In this document: positions 26,268 through 34,343 of the stretch, piece after piece | How the letters are laid out: each line of letters begins with the position of its first letter | How positions within the stretch are numbered: the stretch's first letter is position 1 | Origin: Mycolicibacterium sp. P9-64 | GTDB lineage: Bacteria > Actinomycetota > Actinomycetes > Mycobacteriales > Mycobacteriaceae | Assembly: GCF_008329605.1 (NCBI RefSeq) | Contig: NZ_NPKO01000011.1 | Span: 186,001-250,000 of the forward strand | DNA: 64,000 nucleotides | Direction of reading: 5' to 3' | Notes under the pieces: model-generated | Seen by the model: the letters and a program-made list of their open reading frames with translations, nothing else | What the model was told of the DNA's origin: nothing | Database searches by the model: none | Position numbers and translations under genes: made by a program

Positions 26268-26888
26268 TCACCACTCCTTGAGCACACGCAGCTTGTTGGC
26301 GCTCACCATGGCCTCGCGGCGGAGCCTGGTCAGTTCTGGGTAGAACGCGTTGTCCTTGTTGCTCGCCTGGCCGTTGAGCGGAAGGTCGAAGGCGGCGATC
26401 AGCTTCTCCTCGAGCAGCCACGGCTCGGGGTGCACCAGCCACGAGACGAGCGCGTTATCAGCCATCCATTGGTTGAGAATGGCTTCACCCCCGGCGAACG
26501 TGCGCCGGTCCCCCGTGCCGATCCTGCGCAGTTTGAAACCGAGCTCGTCGCCGAGCAGCACACCGAGCGTCTTGCGCAACGTCGAACCCTCGGCGTCGGC
26601 CTTGCCAGCGCCGAAGTGATACCGAATGCGCTTGCGCAGATCCTGGGTGCTTGGCGGCTTTCCGTTCTTCGGTGGCGCGGTCGGGCTGATGCCGACGTAG
26701 AGCAGCGTCAGCCCGTCCCGCTGTTCGCACCCCGAAACGTCGATGGCTCCTGGCACCGTGCGGAACCACCAGCCCTGCACGCCGGGCATGCTGGGCACGG
26801 GTCCCGGATCGGTCAACACCTCGGCTCGCGTAAACGCCCGAGCGGCAAGGAAATCCGCCTGCTTGTTGGTAGGTGGCCGCTGTGCCAC
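26268..26888 (-). CDS. GIY-YIG-like nuclease-domain protein
   Basis: 206 residues from the second of two GTG codons (26886-26888), which has GGAG at the right distance; the first, six bases upstream, does not. The region DGLTLLYVGISPT (near residue 65) followed by LRKRIRYHFGAG and a second helix is what a GIY-YIG catalytic domain looks like, with YVG as the second signature; the first (GIY) is poorly kept. The C-terminal half has PWLLEEKLIAAFDLPLNGQ, a pattern seen in several uncharacterised GIY-YIG proteins. Target and role are unknown. It is convergent with the copper ATPase and 34 bp downstream of the adenylate cyclase gene. Confidence 0.6.
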   Translation of the reverse strand: MAQRPPTNKQADFLAARAFTRAEVLTDPGPVPSMPGVQGWWFRTVPGAIDVSGCEQRDGLTLLYVGISPTAPPKNGKPPSTQDLRKRIRYHFGAGKADAEGSTLRKTLGVLLGDELGFKLRRIGTGDRRTFAGGEAILNQWMADNALVSWLVHPEPWLLEEKLIAAFDLPLNGQASNKDNAFYPELTRLRREAMVSANKLRVLKEW

Positions 26889-26922
26889 GTGCACTCCAAT
26901 CGTCGTTGTCGATGGCGAGCTC

Positions 26923-28044
26923 TCAGCCCTCCGGAGCTCGCCTCGCCCTGAACAGCTTCACGTCGTCCGTGATGCCCTTCAGCCGCCGCGCACCAGCGAA
27001 CGACCACGCGAACCGGTCGTCGTCACCGATCGCTTCTCGGGTTGCCTCCGACACCAGTATCGTCCCTGGCCGCGCGGTCCCCGTCACCCGGCTCGCGAGG
27101 TTGACCGGACTCCCGAACCAGTCGGCTGCCCTGCTGACCGCCATGCCGGTGGCCAATCCGACGCGAACCCTCGGGAAGTCGTCGTCCTCCTCGGTTGCGG
27201 CGACCAGGTCGAGCACCGCATCGAGCATCGCCACCGGATCGGTACTGACCAGCATCACCTCGTCGCCGATGCTCTTGACGTACCGAACCGGGGGCACCGC
27301 GACCTCGCGGGCCATGTTGACCAGGCGGTGCGCCAGCTTCTCCAGTATTTCCGGCGCAACGACCTCCCCGAGCCGGGTGAACCCGACCAGATCCGCAAAC
27401 GCGATGGTGACGAGACGCGCGCCGGGCAGGTGCCGCCCCTCGGCACGCTCGGTGGTGTTGACCGCCTCGGTCTCCACGGCGTGCAAGAGCTGCAGGCGCA
27501 GCATGTCCTCGATCATCGGGCCCAGCATCGGCGCCACGACCCCGATGAGCGCCTCGGATGCCTTGGCGGTCTCGAGTTCGGTGGCACCGGGCTCGAACGT
27601 CGCCCCCAGCGCAGCGGACCGCATCACGTCGGCAGCGCGGGTCAGACCTTCGGCGAGTACTTGCACGACTTGCACGATCTGGTCGGGGGCGAACCCCAAC
27701 TCGCGGAACGCGTTCACGTAGGCGAACGCGTCCTCGTCGACGCGCGTGAGAACGGCCGCGTCGGGGTCCTCGACGCGAGGCAGTCCGACGGCGCGCTGCA
27801 GCCGCTGCAGCAGCTCGAGGTCGATGCCGTTCTGCTCGCTGACCTGGCGCGCGGACACCAGCGTGCCGTCGTCGCCGAGGGCCCGCCGCGACGCCAGCAG
27901 CAACGGCGAGAACGAATCGCGGATCTGCGCGGTGGTGAAGCCGCTCTCGAGCAGCCACTCGATCAGCTCGGCGCGTTCGGCACGCGCCTTGCCCTCCAGC
28001 CCATTGAGCAGCCCGGACGCTTCGATGTCGACGGATTGGGACAC
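26923..28044 (-). CDS. Class III adenylate cyclase with Rv1264-type regulatory domain
   Basis: 373 residues from the GTG at 28042-28044. The N-terminal helical domain (about 1-195) resembles the pH-responsive autoinhibitory region of M. tuberculosis Rv1264. The catalytic domain has AFADLVGFTRLGE (first metal Asp), VKSIGDEVML (substrate Lys and second metal Asp) and FGSPVNLASRVTG (transition-state Asn and Arg), so all key residues look intact. It makes cAMP in the cytoplasm. The gene starts 4 bp after the GAF regulator and appears to be in the same operon as the alcohol/diol dehydrogenases, so cAMP output may be tied to that pathway. A paralogue lies at 38115. Confidence 0.85.
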   Translation of the reverse strand: MSQSVDIEASGLLNGLEGKARAERAELIEWLLESGFTTAQIRDSFSPLLLASRRALGDDGTLVSARQVSEQNGIDLELLQRLQRAVGLPRVEDPDAAVLTRVDEDAFAYVNAFRELGFAPDQIVQVVQVLAEGLTRAADVMRSAALGATFEPGATELETAKASEALIGVVAPMLGPMIEDMLRLQLLHAVETEAVNTTERAEGRHLPGARLVTIAFADLVGFTRLGEVVAPEILEKLAHRLVNMAREVAVPPVRYVKSIGDEVMLVSTDPVAMLDAVLDLVAATEEDDDFPRVRVGLATGMAVSRAADWFGSPVNLASRVTGTARPGTILVSEATREAIGDDDRFAWSFAGARRLKGITDDVKLFRARRAPEG

Positions 28045-28048
28045 AGCG

Positions 28049-29371
28049 TCAACGTATACCGCGCGCCGCCAGGATCGCGGGTGCCGTCGACGATGGCAGC
28101 AACGTGGCCATGTCGTCGGGACGCCGGACGTCGACGATGGCCGCCTCCGGGAACCGGTACGGCTTGCCGAGTACCAGCCCGGCGAACTGCTTGCGCAACC
28201 GCGACATCTCGGCGCGCACGGTGACCACACGCGAGGGGTCGCCGTACAGGTCGCAGGCCAACTCCTGCGCCGATCGGCCCTGCCGATGGGTCGCAAGCAC
28301 GTGCAGGATCTCGGCGTGACGCGGTGAGATGTCGCGCCGCCAGCGACCGATCTGCCCCACCACGTCGAGGCCCGGTGTCGCGCCGTCGCGCAGATCAAGG
28401 GTGATCCTGGACGCTCCTGGCCCATCTCCGACCTCGTCGACAAGACGCACCAGCCAGCCCCCCGGCAGGGACTCCACGTCACACGCACCGAGCGACGGTA
28501 TCCAGGTCCGCCCGGGTACACCGTTGTCGGGCAACATGATCCGGTTGTGTGGTGGCAGCGAGTCGACGGCGGCCACCCAGCCGTCCCGATCCACCGCAAG
28601 GGCAGGGCTGCCGACCCTGGCGAGGATCGGCGCGGCCACGGTGCGCAGCCGGTTGAGGGTGCGGTCGTGGACCTCGCGCAGCTGTGACTCGGCCAGCCGT
28701 GCGACCAGGTCGACCAGTGCGATCGTGGTGGGGTGCACCGTGGTGGCCGGCCCCGACACGTCGACGATGCCGACCACGTGCCCGGTGCGGGGATCCCTGA
28801 TCGGCGCACCCGCGCAGGTCCACGGGTGGTGACTGCGGAGGAAGTGTTCTGCCGAGAACACTTGGACGGCGCGGTGCGAGGCCAGTGCGGTGCCGATGGC
28901 GTTGGTGCCGACGGCGTTCTCGCTCCACGTGGCGCCCTCGACGAAGCCGAGCCGGTCGGCGTGGCCGAGTACCCGCGTGGAGCCGTACCGCCACAGCACG
29001 CGGCCACGGGCGTCGGCAACGACCAGGATGTTGTCACCACCCTCGATCACGGATTCCAAGCCGCGGGATACGTCGTCGAGCACCGAGAACAGCCCGGAGG
29101 CCTCTCGCAACGAGTCCAACCCACCGGTGTCGACGTCAGGCGGACAATGCCGCTCGGGATCGATGCCCTTGCCCAGCAAGCGGTTCCAGGAATCAGCGAT
29201 GACGTCGCGCGGGCGTGCCGGGCCGCGGTTGCCCGCCATCGTGGCGTCGTAGACCTCGGAGAGCAGCATGGCGTAGCTGCGCGGGTCGTCACCGACCGCG
29301 ACTGCGGGTTCTGGCCTCGCTGCTCGAGTTGGCATCACCTCGATTGTGCGCTGAGTCACACCAGGTGTCAC
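28049..29371 (-). CDS. GAF-domain transcriptional regulator with winged-helix C-terminus
   Basis: 440 residues if translation starts at the GTG at 29369-29371; in-frame GTG codons 12 and 36 bases on, and an ATG at 29333-29335, are alternatives. Residues about 50-250 match the AcoR-type sensor (VIADSWNRLL, then a GAF domain with GTNAIGTALASHRAVQVF and ASEHF-like AEHFLRSHHPW). There is no sigma-54 AAA domain and no Fis helix. Instead the C-terminal part (SPRHAEILHVLATHRQGRSA, LYGDPSRVVTVRAEMSRLRK) is an OmpR-like winged helix. It probably senses a small alcohol or diketone and activates the adjacent dehydrogenase genes through the repeats at 31279-31337. Confidence 0.8.
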   Translation of the reverse strand: MTPGVTQRTIEVMPTRAARPEPAVAVGDDPRSYAMLLSEVYDATMAGNRGPARPRDVIADSWNRLLGKGIDPERHCPPDVDTGGLDSLREASGLFSVLDDVSRGLESVIEGGDNILVVADARGRVLWRYGSTRVLGHADRLGFVEGATWSENAVGTNAIGTALASHRAVQVFSAEHFLRSHHPWTCAGAPIRDPRTGHVVGIVDVSGPATTVHPTTIALVDLVARLAESQLREVHDRTLNRLRTVAAPILARVGSPALAVDRDGWVAAVDSLPPHNRIMLPDNGVPGRTWIPSLGACDVESLPGGWLVRLVDEVGDGPGASRITLDLRDGATPGLDVVGQIGRWRRDISPRHAEILHVLATHRQGRSAQELACDLYGDPSRVVTVRAEMSRLRKQFAGLVLGKPYRFPEAAIVDVRRPDDMATLLPSSTAPAILAARGIR

Positions 29372-29390
29372 GCCCGGGCGGCCATCGGGG

Positions 29391-30203
29391 TCATCGGTAC
29401 ACCATGCCGCCGTCGATCAGCCCGGACTGGCCGGTCATGTAATCGGCGCCGGGACCTGCGAGGTAGGCGACGAAACCGGCCACGTCATCGGGCGTCTCGG
29501 CGCGACCGAGCGCGATGGTGGCGGCGAACTTCTCGAACGTCTCCCCCTCGGCTGCGCCGGTGAGCTCGGCGAAGCGCTTGTCGATCTCGACCCACATGTC
29601 GGTGCCGACGACGCCGGGACAGTACGCGTTGACGGTGATGCCGTCGACCGCGTGCTCCTTGGCCGCCGATTGGGTCAGCGCTCGGACCGCGAACTTGGTG
29701 GCGCTGTAAGGGCCGAGCATTGCGAATCCCTCGTGCCCCGCGATGGACGATGCATTGATGATCTTGCTGATCCTTCCGCCCTCTTTGTTCCCCAGTTCCT
29801 TGAACTTCGCGACCGCGGCCTGGATGCCCCACAGCACGCCGTCGACGTTGATCGCCCAGAGCCGGGCCAGCTCCTGCGGGGTCACCTCGCTGATCGGGCC
29901 CACCAGCGCGATGCCCGCGTTGTTCACCATCACGTCGAAGCCGCCGAGCGCAGACGCGGCGTGGTCGACGGCCGCGAACACCTGACTCCGGTCGGATACG
30001 TCGGCCACGAAGGTGATTGCCTTCGAGCCGATTTCAGCGACCTCGTCGGCGACGGCACTGATCCCGTCTGCCGCGACGTCGACGAGCGCGACGTCGGCAC
30101 CGAGGCGGGCCAGCTCGAGCGCGATACCGCGCCCGATCCCGCGGCCAGCACCCGTGACGAGCGCGACCCGGTCGATGAGCGGGGCTGCAATGGATCTGGT
30201 CAT
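29391..30203 (-). CDS. SDR family oxidoreductase, acetoin/diacetyl reductase-like
   Basis: 270 residues from the ATG at 30201-30203, overlapping the preceding stop (ATGA). The Rossmann motif TGAGRGIG, NNAGIA, the catalytic Ser in NASSIAG and the YSATK active site are all present, followed by the PGVVGTDMW segment typical of acetoin reductases. It is expected to interconvert a ketone and secondary alcohol with NAD(H). Coupling to a butanediol-dehydrogenase-like enzyme supports a diol/acetoin substrate, but other vicinal alcohols are possible. Confidence 0.8.
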   Translation of the reverse strand: MTRSIAAPLIDRVALVTGAGRGIGRGIALELARLGADVALVDVAADGISAVADEVAEIGSKAITFVADVSDRSQVFAAVDHAASALGGFDVMVNNAGIALVGPISEVTPQELARLWAINVDGVLWGIQAAVAKFKELGNKEGGRISKIINASSIAGHEGFAMLGPYSATKFAVRALTQSAAKEHAVDGITVNAYCPGVVGTDMWVEIDKRFAELTGAAEGETFEKFAATIALGRAETPDDVAGFVAYLAGPGADYMTGQSGLIDGGMVYR

Positions 30204-31243
30204 CTGGGATCCACCAGGACCTTCATCTTGGTTCCCGCATGCAGCGCCTCGAAGCCTTCGTCGATCACGTCGTCGATCGCGATCGAGGTCACCCAGCCCG
30301 TCGTGTCGTACATACCGCGGGCCATCAGGTCGATGACCGCGGCGAAGTCGGGAGCGGTGTAACAGAGCGAGCCCTGGATGCGAGACTCGTTCATCACCAG
30401 GTTCAACAGCGGTGTGGTCAGCGGCTTTTCGTAGATCGCCACGCTCACCATGGTTCGGCGGGCGCCCACGCACGCCAGCGCCGTCTCCACGGCAGGCGCC
30501 ACGCCCGCAGCGTCGTACACCGCGTTGGCGCCGCGGCCGCCGGTGTGGTCGGCGATGAACGCGGGCACGTCGACACTGGTCGGATCGAGCGTGCTGGCGC
30601 CAAGCCTCTCAATGGCCGCACGCCGGGTCTGCGACGGTTCGACCACGAAGACGTCCTCGATCCCCTTGCCGCGCAACGCGAACCACAGGCCGATGCCGAT
30701 GGGGCCTGCACCGAACACCATCGCGGTCCCGCCCGGGTCCGGGTCGCCGAGGGTGGCCGCGTGATACGCCACCGACATCGGCTCGACCAGCGCGCCCAGT
30801 TCGAGCGACACGCTGTCGGGCAGACGGTGCAGCATGTCGGTCGGGACCACCGTGTACTCGGCCATCCCGCCGTCCGACATCAGCCCGTGGAATCCGATCT
30901 GCGCGCAGATGTTGTAGTTGCCCGCCGTGCATGCCGGGCAATGCCCGCAGCGGTACAGCGGCATGATCGCCACCCTGTCGCCCTCGGCGTAGTCGGTCAC
31001 CCCAGCGCCGACGTCGGTGATGACGCCGGAGAATTCATGACCCATCGTCAGCGGCATCTGCTGACCCGTCAGGGCATGCGGCTCGGTCGGGATGAAGATC
31101 GGCCCGGCGTAGTACTCGTGCAGGTCAGTGCCACAGATGCCGTTGAACCCGACCTTGACCTTGACGGTGCCTGCGGTGGGTTGGGGCTCGGGGACGTCGG
31201 CGACTTCGAGTTTGTTCGGTCCGTAGTAGACAGCTGCTTTCAT
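30200..31243 (-). CDS. Zinc-dependent alcohol dehydrogenase, 2,3-butanediol dehydrogenase-like
   Basis: 347 residues. The catalytic zinc ligands are in GICGTDLHEYYAGP and GHEFSG, the structural zinc is held by four Cys in YRCGHCPACTAGNYNIC, and the NAD-binding motif is VFGAGPIGIG. The segment IFIPTEPHALTGQQMPLTMG is characteristic of (R,R)-butanediol dehydrogenases. It leads the run of genes ending with the adenylate cyclase. The 129-bp region shared with the divergent monooxygenase carries two inverted repeats. Confidence 0.85.
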   Translation of the reverse strand: MKAAVYYGPNKLEVADVPEPQPTAGTVKVKVGFNGICGTDLHEYYAGPIFIPTEPHALTGQQMPLTMGHEFSGVITDVGAGVTDYAEGDRVAIMPLYRCGHCPACTAGNYNICAQIGFHGLMSDGGMAEYTVVPTDMLHRLPDSVSLELGALVEPMSVAYHAATLGDPDPGGTAMVFGAGPIGIGLWFALRGKGIEDVFVVEPSQTRRAAIERLGASTLDPTSVDVPAFIADHTGGRGANAVYDAAGVAPAVETALACVGARRTMVSVAIYEKPLTTPLLNLVMNESRIQGSLCYTAPDFAAVIDLMARGMYDTTGWVTSIAIDDVIDEGFEALHAGTKMKVLVDPR

Positions 31244-31278
31244 GCTGCATGTCTATGTGACCGGCGTCACCGGCCGAA

Positions 31279-31337
31279 AGAGTTGCAGCACGTTGCACGT
31301 GCCGCTCTGGCCCAGAGTTGCAACCCGGTGCAACTCT
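31279..31337. promoter_or_regulatory. Pair of inverted repeats in the divergent alcohol/monooxygenase promoter
   Basis: Site 1 at 31314-31337 is a perfect dyad: AGAGTTGCA, six bases, TGCAACTCT. Site 2 at 31279-31302 has the same left arm (AGAGTTGCA), the same six-base spacing and a partial right arm (TGCACGTGC). Equal spacing and position between divergent genes suggest binding sites for the GAF regulator encoded downstream. Confidence 0.65.
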
Positions 31338-31372
31338 TGCCATTGCCCCCGCGACGGAGTGTCCTGGGTCAC

Positions 31373-33208
31373 ATGACCGATACGATTGAAAAGCCGGCGA
31401 CTGCCGGGCTCACTCCCCAGGCCCGCGTCGACGCATGGCTAGCCGACTTCGAATCGGCCCTGGCCACGCGCGACGTCGAGCGCGCCGTCGCCAAGTTCGC
31501 AGTGGACTCGTTCTGGCGTGACCTGGTCTCCTTCACCTGGAACATCAAGACCATGGAGGGCCGCGAGCGCATCGCCGACATGCTCACCGAGCGGGCAGCC
31601 GACACCGACGCCGCCGGTTTCAGGACCCGCGAGACGCCGACCGACGACGGGGGCGGCATCGTCTCGGCGTGGATCGAGTTCGAGACCGCCGTTGGCCGCG
31701 GCGTCGGGCATCTCAGGCTCAGGAGTGACCAAGGAACGGACACGGCGTGGACGCTGCTGACCGCGCTGCAGGAACTGAAGGGCCACGAAGAGCCCAAGGG
31801 TGCGTCACGGGTGATGGGCGCGGTGCACGGCAGCGATCCCGACACCCGGTCGTGGGCGGAGAAGCGCCTCGACGAAGAGAAGGCGCTGGGCTACACCACG
31901 CAGCCGTACACCCTGGTCGTCGGCGGCGGGCAGGGTGGCATCGCGCTCGGGGCCCGGCTGCGTCAACTCGGAGTGCCCGCCATCGTCGTCGATCGCCACG
32001 AGCGACCCGGTGACCAGTGGCGCAAGCGCTACAAGTCGCTCTGTCTGCACGACCCGGTCTGGTACGACCACCTGCCGTACCTGCCGTTCCCGCAGAACTG
32101 GCCGGTGTTCGCGCCCAAGGACAAGATCGGCGACTGGCTCGAGTTCTACACGCGCGTGATGGAGGTGCCGTACTGGTCGAAGACGACCTGCCTTTCCGCG
32201 ACGTTCGACGAGGCCGAGCAGCGCTGGACCGTCGAGGTGGACCGCGACGGCGAGCGTCTGACGCTGCGGCCGACGCAGCTGGTACTGGCAACCGGGATGT
32301 CCGGAAAACCGAGCGTGCCAACCTTTCCCGGACAGGACGTGTTCGCGGGCGACCAGCACCACTCCAGTCGCCATCCGGGGCCGGACGGCTACGTCGGCAA
32401 GCGCGCCGTCGTGGTCGGCTCCAACAACTCGGCGCACGACATCTGCAAGGCGCTCGTCGAGAACGGTGTCGACGTGACGATGGTGCAGCGATCCTCGACA
32501 CACATCGTCAAGTCGGATTCGTTGATGGATCTCGGTCTCGGTGACCTGTATTCGGAGCGGGCGGTGAACTCGGGGATGACGACCGAGAAGGCCGACCTGA
32601 CGTTCGCCTCCCTGCCGTACCGCATCATGCACGAGTTCCAGATCCCGATCTACGACGCAATCCGCGAGCGCGACAAGGAGTTCTACGATCGGCTGGCCGC
32701 CGCTGGCTTCGAACTGGACTGGGGCGAGGACAACTCCGGGCTGTTCATGAAGTACCTGCGCCGCGGGTCCGGCTATTACATCGACGTCGGCGCGTCCGAC
32801 CTGATCGCCGACGGCAGCATCAAGCTGGCCCACGGGCAGGTCGACCATCTGACCGAGGATTCGGTGGTACTCGCCGACGGGACGGTGCTGCCTGCCGACG
32901 TCGTGGTTTACGCGACCGGGTACGGCTCGATGAACGGCTGGGCGGCCGACCTGATCGGCCAGGACGTCGCAGACAAGGTCGGCAAGGTGTGGGGGCTCGG
33001 CTCCGATACGTTGAAGGACCCGGGTCCCTGGGAGGGCGAGCAGCGCAACATGTGGAAGCCCACCCGTCAGGACAATCTGTGGTTCCACGGCGGCAACCTG
33101 CACCAGTCGCGGCACTACTCGCTCTATCTGGCGCTGCAGCTCAAGGCACGCCACGAAGGCATCCCCACGCCGGTGTACGGATTGGCCGAGGTGCATCATT
33201 TGAGTTGA
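31373..33208 (+). CDS. Flavin monooxygenase fused to an N-terminal NTF2/SnoaL-like domain
   Basis: 611 residues. Residues about 15-140 form an NTF2-like module (ERAVAKFAVDSFWRDLVSFTW). The remainder is an FMO: FAD motif VVGGGQGGIALGARL near 185, the central FxGxxxH-like stretch FAGDQHHSSRH, NADPH motif VVVGSNNSAHDICKAL, and the late VVYATGYGS motif. It is expected to oxygenate a ketone, amine or sulfide with NADPH. Transcription diverges from the butanediol-dehydrogenase operon, so the monooxygenase may act on the ketone made by those enzymes. The Baeyer-Villiger fingerprint is not complete, so the type of oxygenation is open. Confidence 0.85.
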   Translation: MTDTIEKPATAGLTPQARVDAWLADFESALATRDVERAVAKFAVDSFWRDLVSFTWNIKTMEGRERIADMLTERAADTDAAGFRTRETPTDDGGGIVSAWIEFETAVGRGVGHLRLRSDQGTDTAWTLLTALQELKGHEEPKGASRVMGAVHGSDPDTRSWAEKRLDEEKALGYTTQPYTLVVGGGQGGIALGARLRQLGVPAIVVDRHERPGDQWRKRYKSLCLHDPVWYDHLPYLPFPQNWPVFAPKDKIGDWLEFYTRVMEVPYWSKTTCLSATFDEAEQRWTVEVDRDGERLTLRPTQLVLATGMSGKPSVPTFPGQDVFAGDQHHSSRHPGPDGYVGKRAVVVGSNNSAHDICKALVENGVDVTMVQRSSTHIVKSDSLMDLGLGDLYSERAVNSGMTTEKADLTFASLPYRIMHEFQIPIYDAIRERDKEFYDRLAAAGFELDWGEDNSGLFMKYLRRGSGYYIDVGASDLIADGSIKLAHGQVDHLTEDSVVLADGTVLPADVVVYATGYGSMNGWAADLIGQDVADKVGKVWGLGSDTLKDPGPWEGEQRNMWKPTRQDNLWFHGGNLHQSRHYSLYLALQLKARHEGIPTPVYGLAEVHHLS

Positions 33209-33717
33209 TGACCGAACCATTGCGCGAAGGCCTGGCACCCGTCGCAGGCGACGGTGCGCGGGTGCTGGTCCTCGGCTCGTTCCCCAGTGAACGGTCCCTG
33301 GAGTCCGGCGAGTACTACGCCAACCGGCGCAATCAGTTCTGGCCGCTGCTCGCCGCGGTGTTCGGATTCGACCCCGCTCTGGACTACGAGGCGCGGATCG
33401 CGGCGGTTGCGGAGCACGGCGTTGCGTTGTGGGACGTCGTGCACAGTTGCCGCCGGGCAGGCAGCCTGGATGCCAAGATCGACCGGAAGTCGTTGGTGGT
33501 GAATGACTTCGGGCCGCTGCTGGCGCAGCACCCTGGAATCGAGCGGATCTTCGTCAACGGACTGACGGCGTTCGAGTTGTTCGAACGCCACGTCGAGACC
33601 GCACTACCCGCCGTCCGGCTGCCGTCCAGCAGCGGTGCGTTGCCGATGACCTTCGAGGACAAGCTCGCCCGGTGGCGCGAGGTCGGGTCCGGGGCGAGCG
33701 AAGCGACGGGAGAATGA
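33208..33717 (+). CDS. Hypoxanthine/uracil-DNA glycosylase, family 6 (HDG/Mug-like)
   Basis: 169 residues; the ATG shares one base with the previous stop. Motif 1 VLVLGSFPSERSLESGEYYA followed by NRRNQFWPLL is the active-site region of DNA-deoxyinosine glycosylases, and IFVNGLTAFELF and RLPSSSGAL are the later motifs. It should remove deaminated bases from DNA. The last residues, GASEATGE, and the stop codon itself come from the first unit of a tandem dispersed repeat (33691-33780), so the native C-terminus has been replaced. Co-transcription with the monooxygenase upstream is likely from the overlap. Confidence 0.8.
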   Translation: MTEPLREGLAPVAGDGARVLVLGSFPSERSLESGEYYANRRNQFWPLLAAVFGFDPALDYEARIAAVAEHGVALWDVVHSCRRAGSLDAKIDRKSLVVNDFGPLLAQHPGIERIFVNGLTAFELFERHVETALPAVRLPSSSGALPMTFEDKLARWREVGSGASEATGE

Positions 33718-33780
33718 CCCGGGGCGAGCGAAGCGACGGGAGAATGACCCGGGGCGAGCGAAGCGACGGGGGAAATCACC
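33691..33780 (+). repeat. Three tandem 30-bp units of the dispersed repeat
   Basis: Units at 33691-33720, 33721-33750 and 33751-33780. The first two are identical; the third has a few changes at its end. Each begins GGGGCGAGCGAAGCGACGGG. Unit 1 encodes the C-terminus and TGA of the glycosylase; units 2 and 3 lie in the gap before ridA. The core includes GCGAAGC, a sequence known to form a very stable mini-hairpin in single-stranded DNA. Confidence 0.95.
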
Positions 33781-33808
33781 GAGTCGGCATCGCATGGCAT
33801 CCTGAGGT

Positions 33809-34216
33809 ATGCCCATCAACCTGGTGAACCCCGAAGGACTGCCGAAGGTCGACATCTACCATCAGGTGTCGGTCGCGACCGGATCGAAGCTGGTGTTCAT
33901 CGCAGGCCAGGTCGCTCTCGACGGCGACGGCAACACGGTCGGCGCAGGCGACTTCGCTGCGCAGGTCGAGCAGTGCTACCTGAACGTCGGCACCGCGCTT
34001 GCCGAGGTCGGTGCGTCGTTCGACGACGTCGCGAAACTGACCGTCTACCTGGTCGATTGGACACCCGACAAGATGCCACTGTTCGTCGAGGGGGTCGCGC
34101 GGGCATCTGCGAAGTTGGGCACGACCCCGGCGGCGCCGCTCACCGGGATCGGTGTCGCCGCGCTCGCCGAGCCGGATCTTCTGGTCGAGGTCGAGGCCAC
34201 CGCGGTCATCGCGTAA
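33809..34216 (+). CDS. RidA family protein
   Basis: 135 residues. The YjgF/YER057c/UK114 (RidA) fold is shown by LVFIAGQVALDGDGNTVGAGD, the NVGTALAEVGASFDDVAKL helix and the C-terminal LVEVEATAVIA strand, where the Arg that binds reactive imines in classical RidA (IEMVARV-type motif) is not visible. It may be a subfamily with another ligand. Classical members hydrolyse enamines/imines made by pyridoxal enzymes. It stands alone between the repeat array and a lipoprotein gene. Confidence 0.8.
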   Translation: MPINLVNPEGLPKVDIYHQVSVATGSKLVFIAGQVALDGDGNTVGAGDFAAQVEQCYLNVGTALAEVGASFDDVAKLTVYLVDWTPDKMPLFVEGVARASAKLGTTPAAPLTGIGVAALAEPDLLVEVEATAVIA

Positions 34217-34343
34217 CGCCCACGTGGCCGGCCCGCGCTGCTAACATTCGAGCGTCGTTGGAGGGTCCAGCAGGTCAAGTACCGGCAACTGGTCGCCAGA
34301 GAACAGCTCGAGGCGGGGCATCCAGCGGAAAGCACCGATTCCG

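Noticed and set aside
30239..31372. N-terminal extension of the monooxygenase frame by more than 370 codons
   Set aside because: It is antisense to the butanediol-dehydrogenase-like gene and crosses the divergent promoter. The ATG at 31373 opens the NTF2-like domain.
33691..33780. Possible CRISPR array
   Set aside because: The units are directly tandem at 30 bp with no unique spacers, and the same unit occurs singly elsewhere. No cas genes are present.
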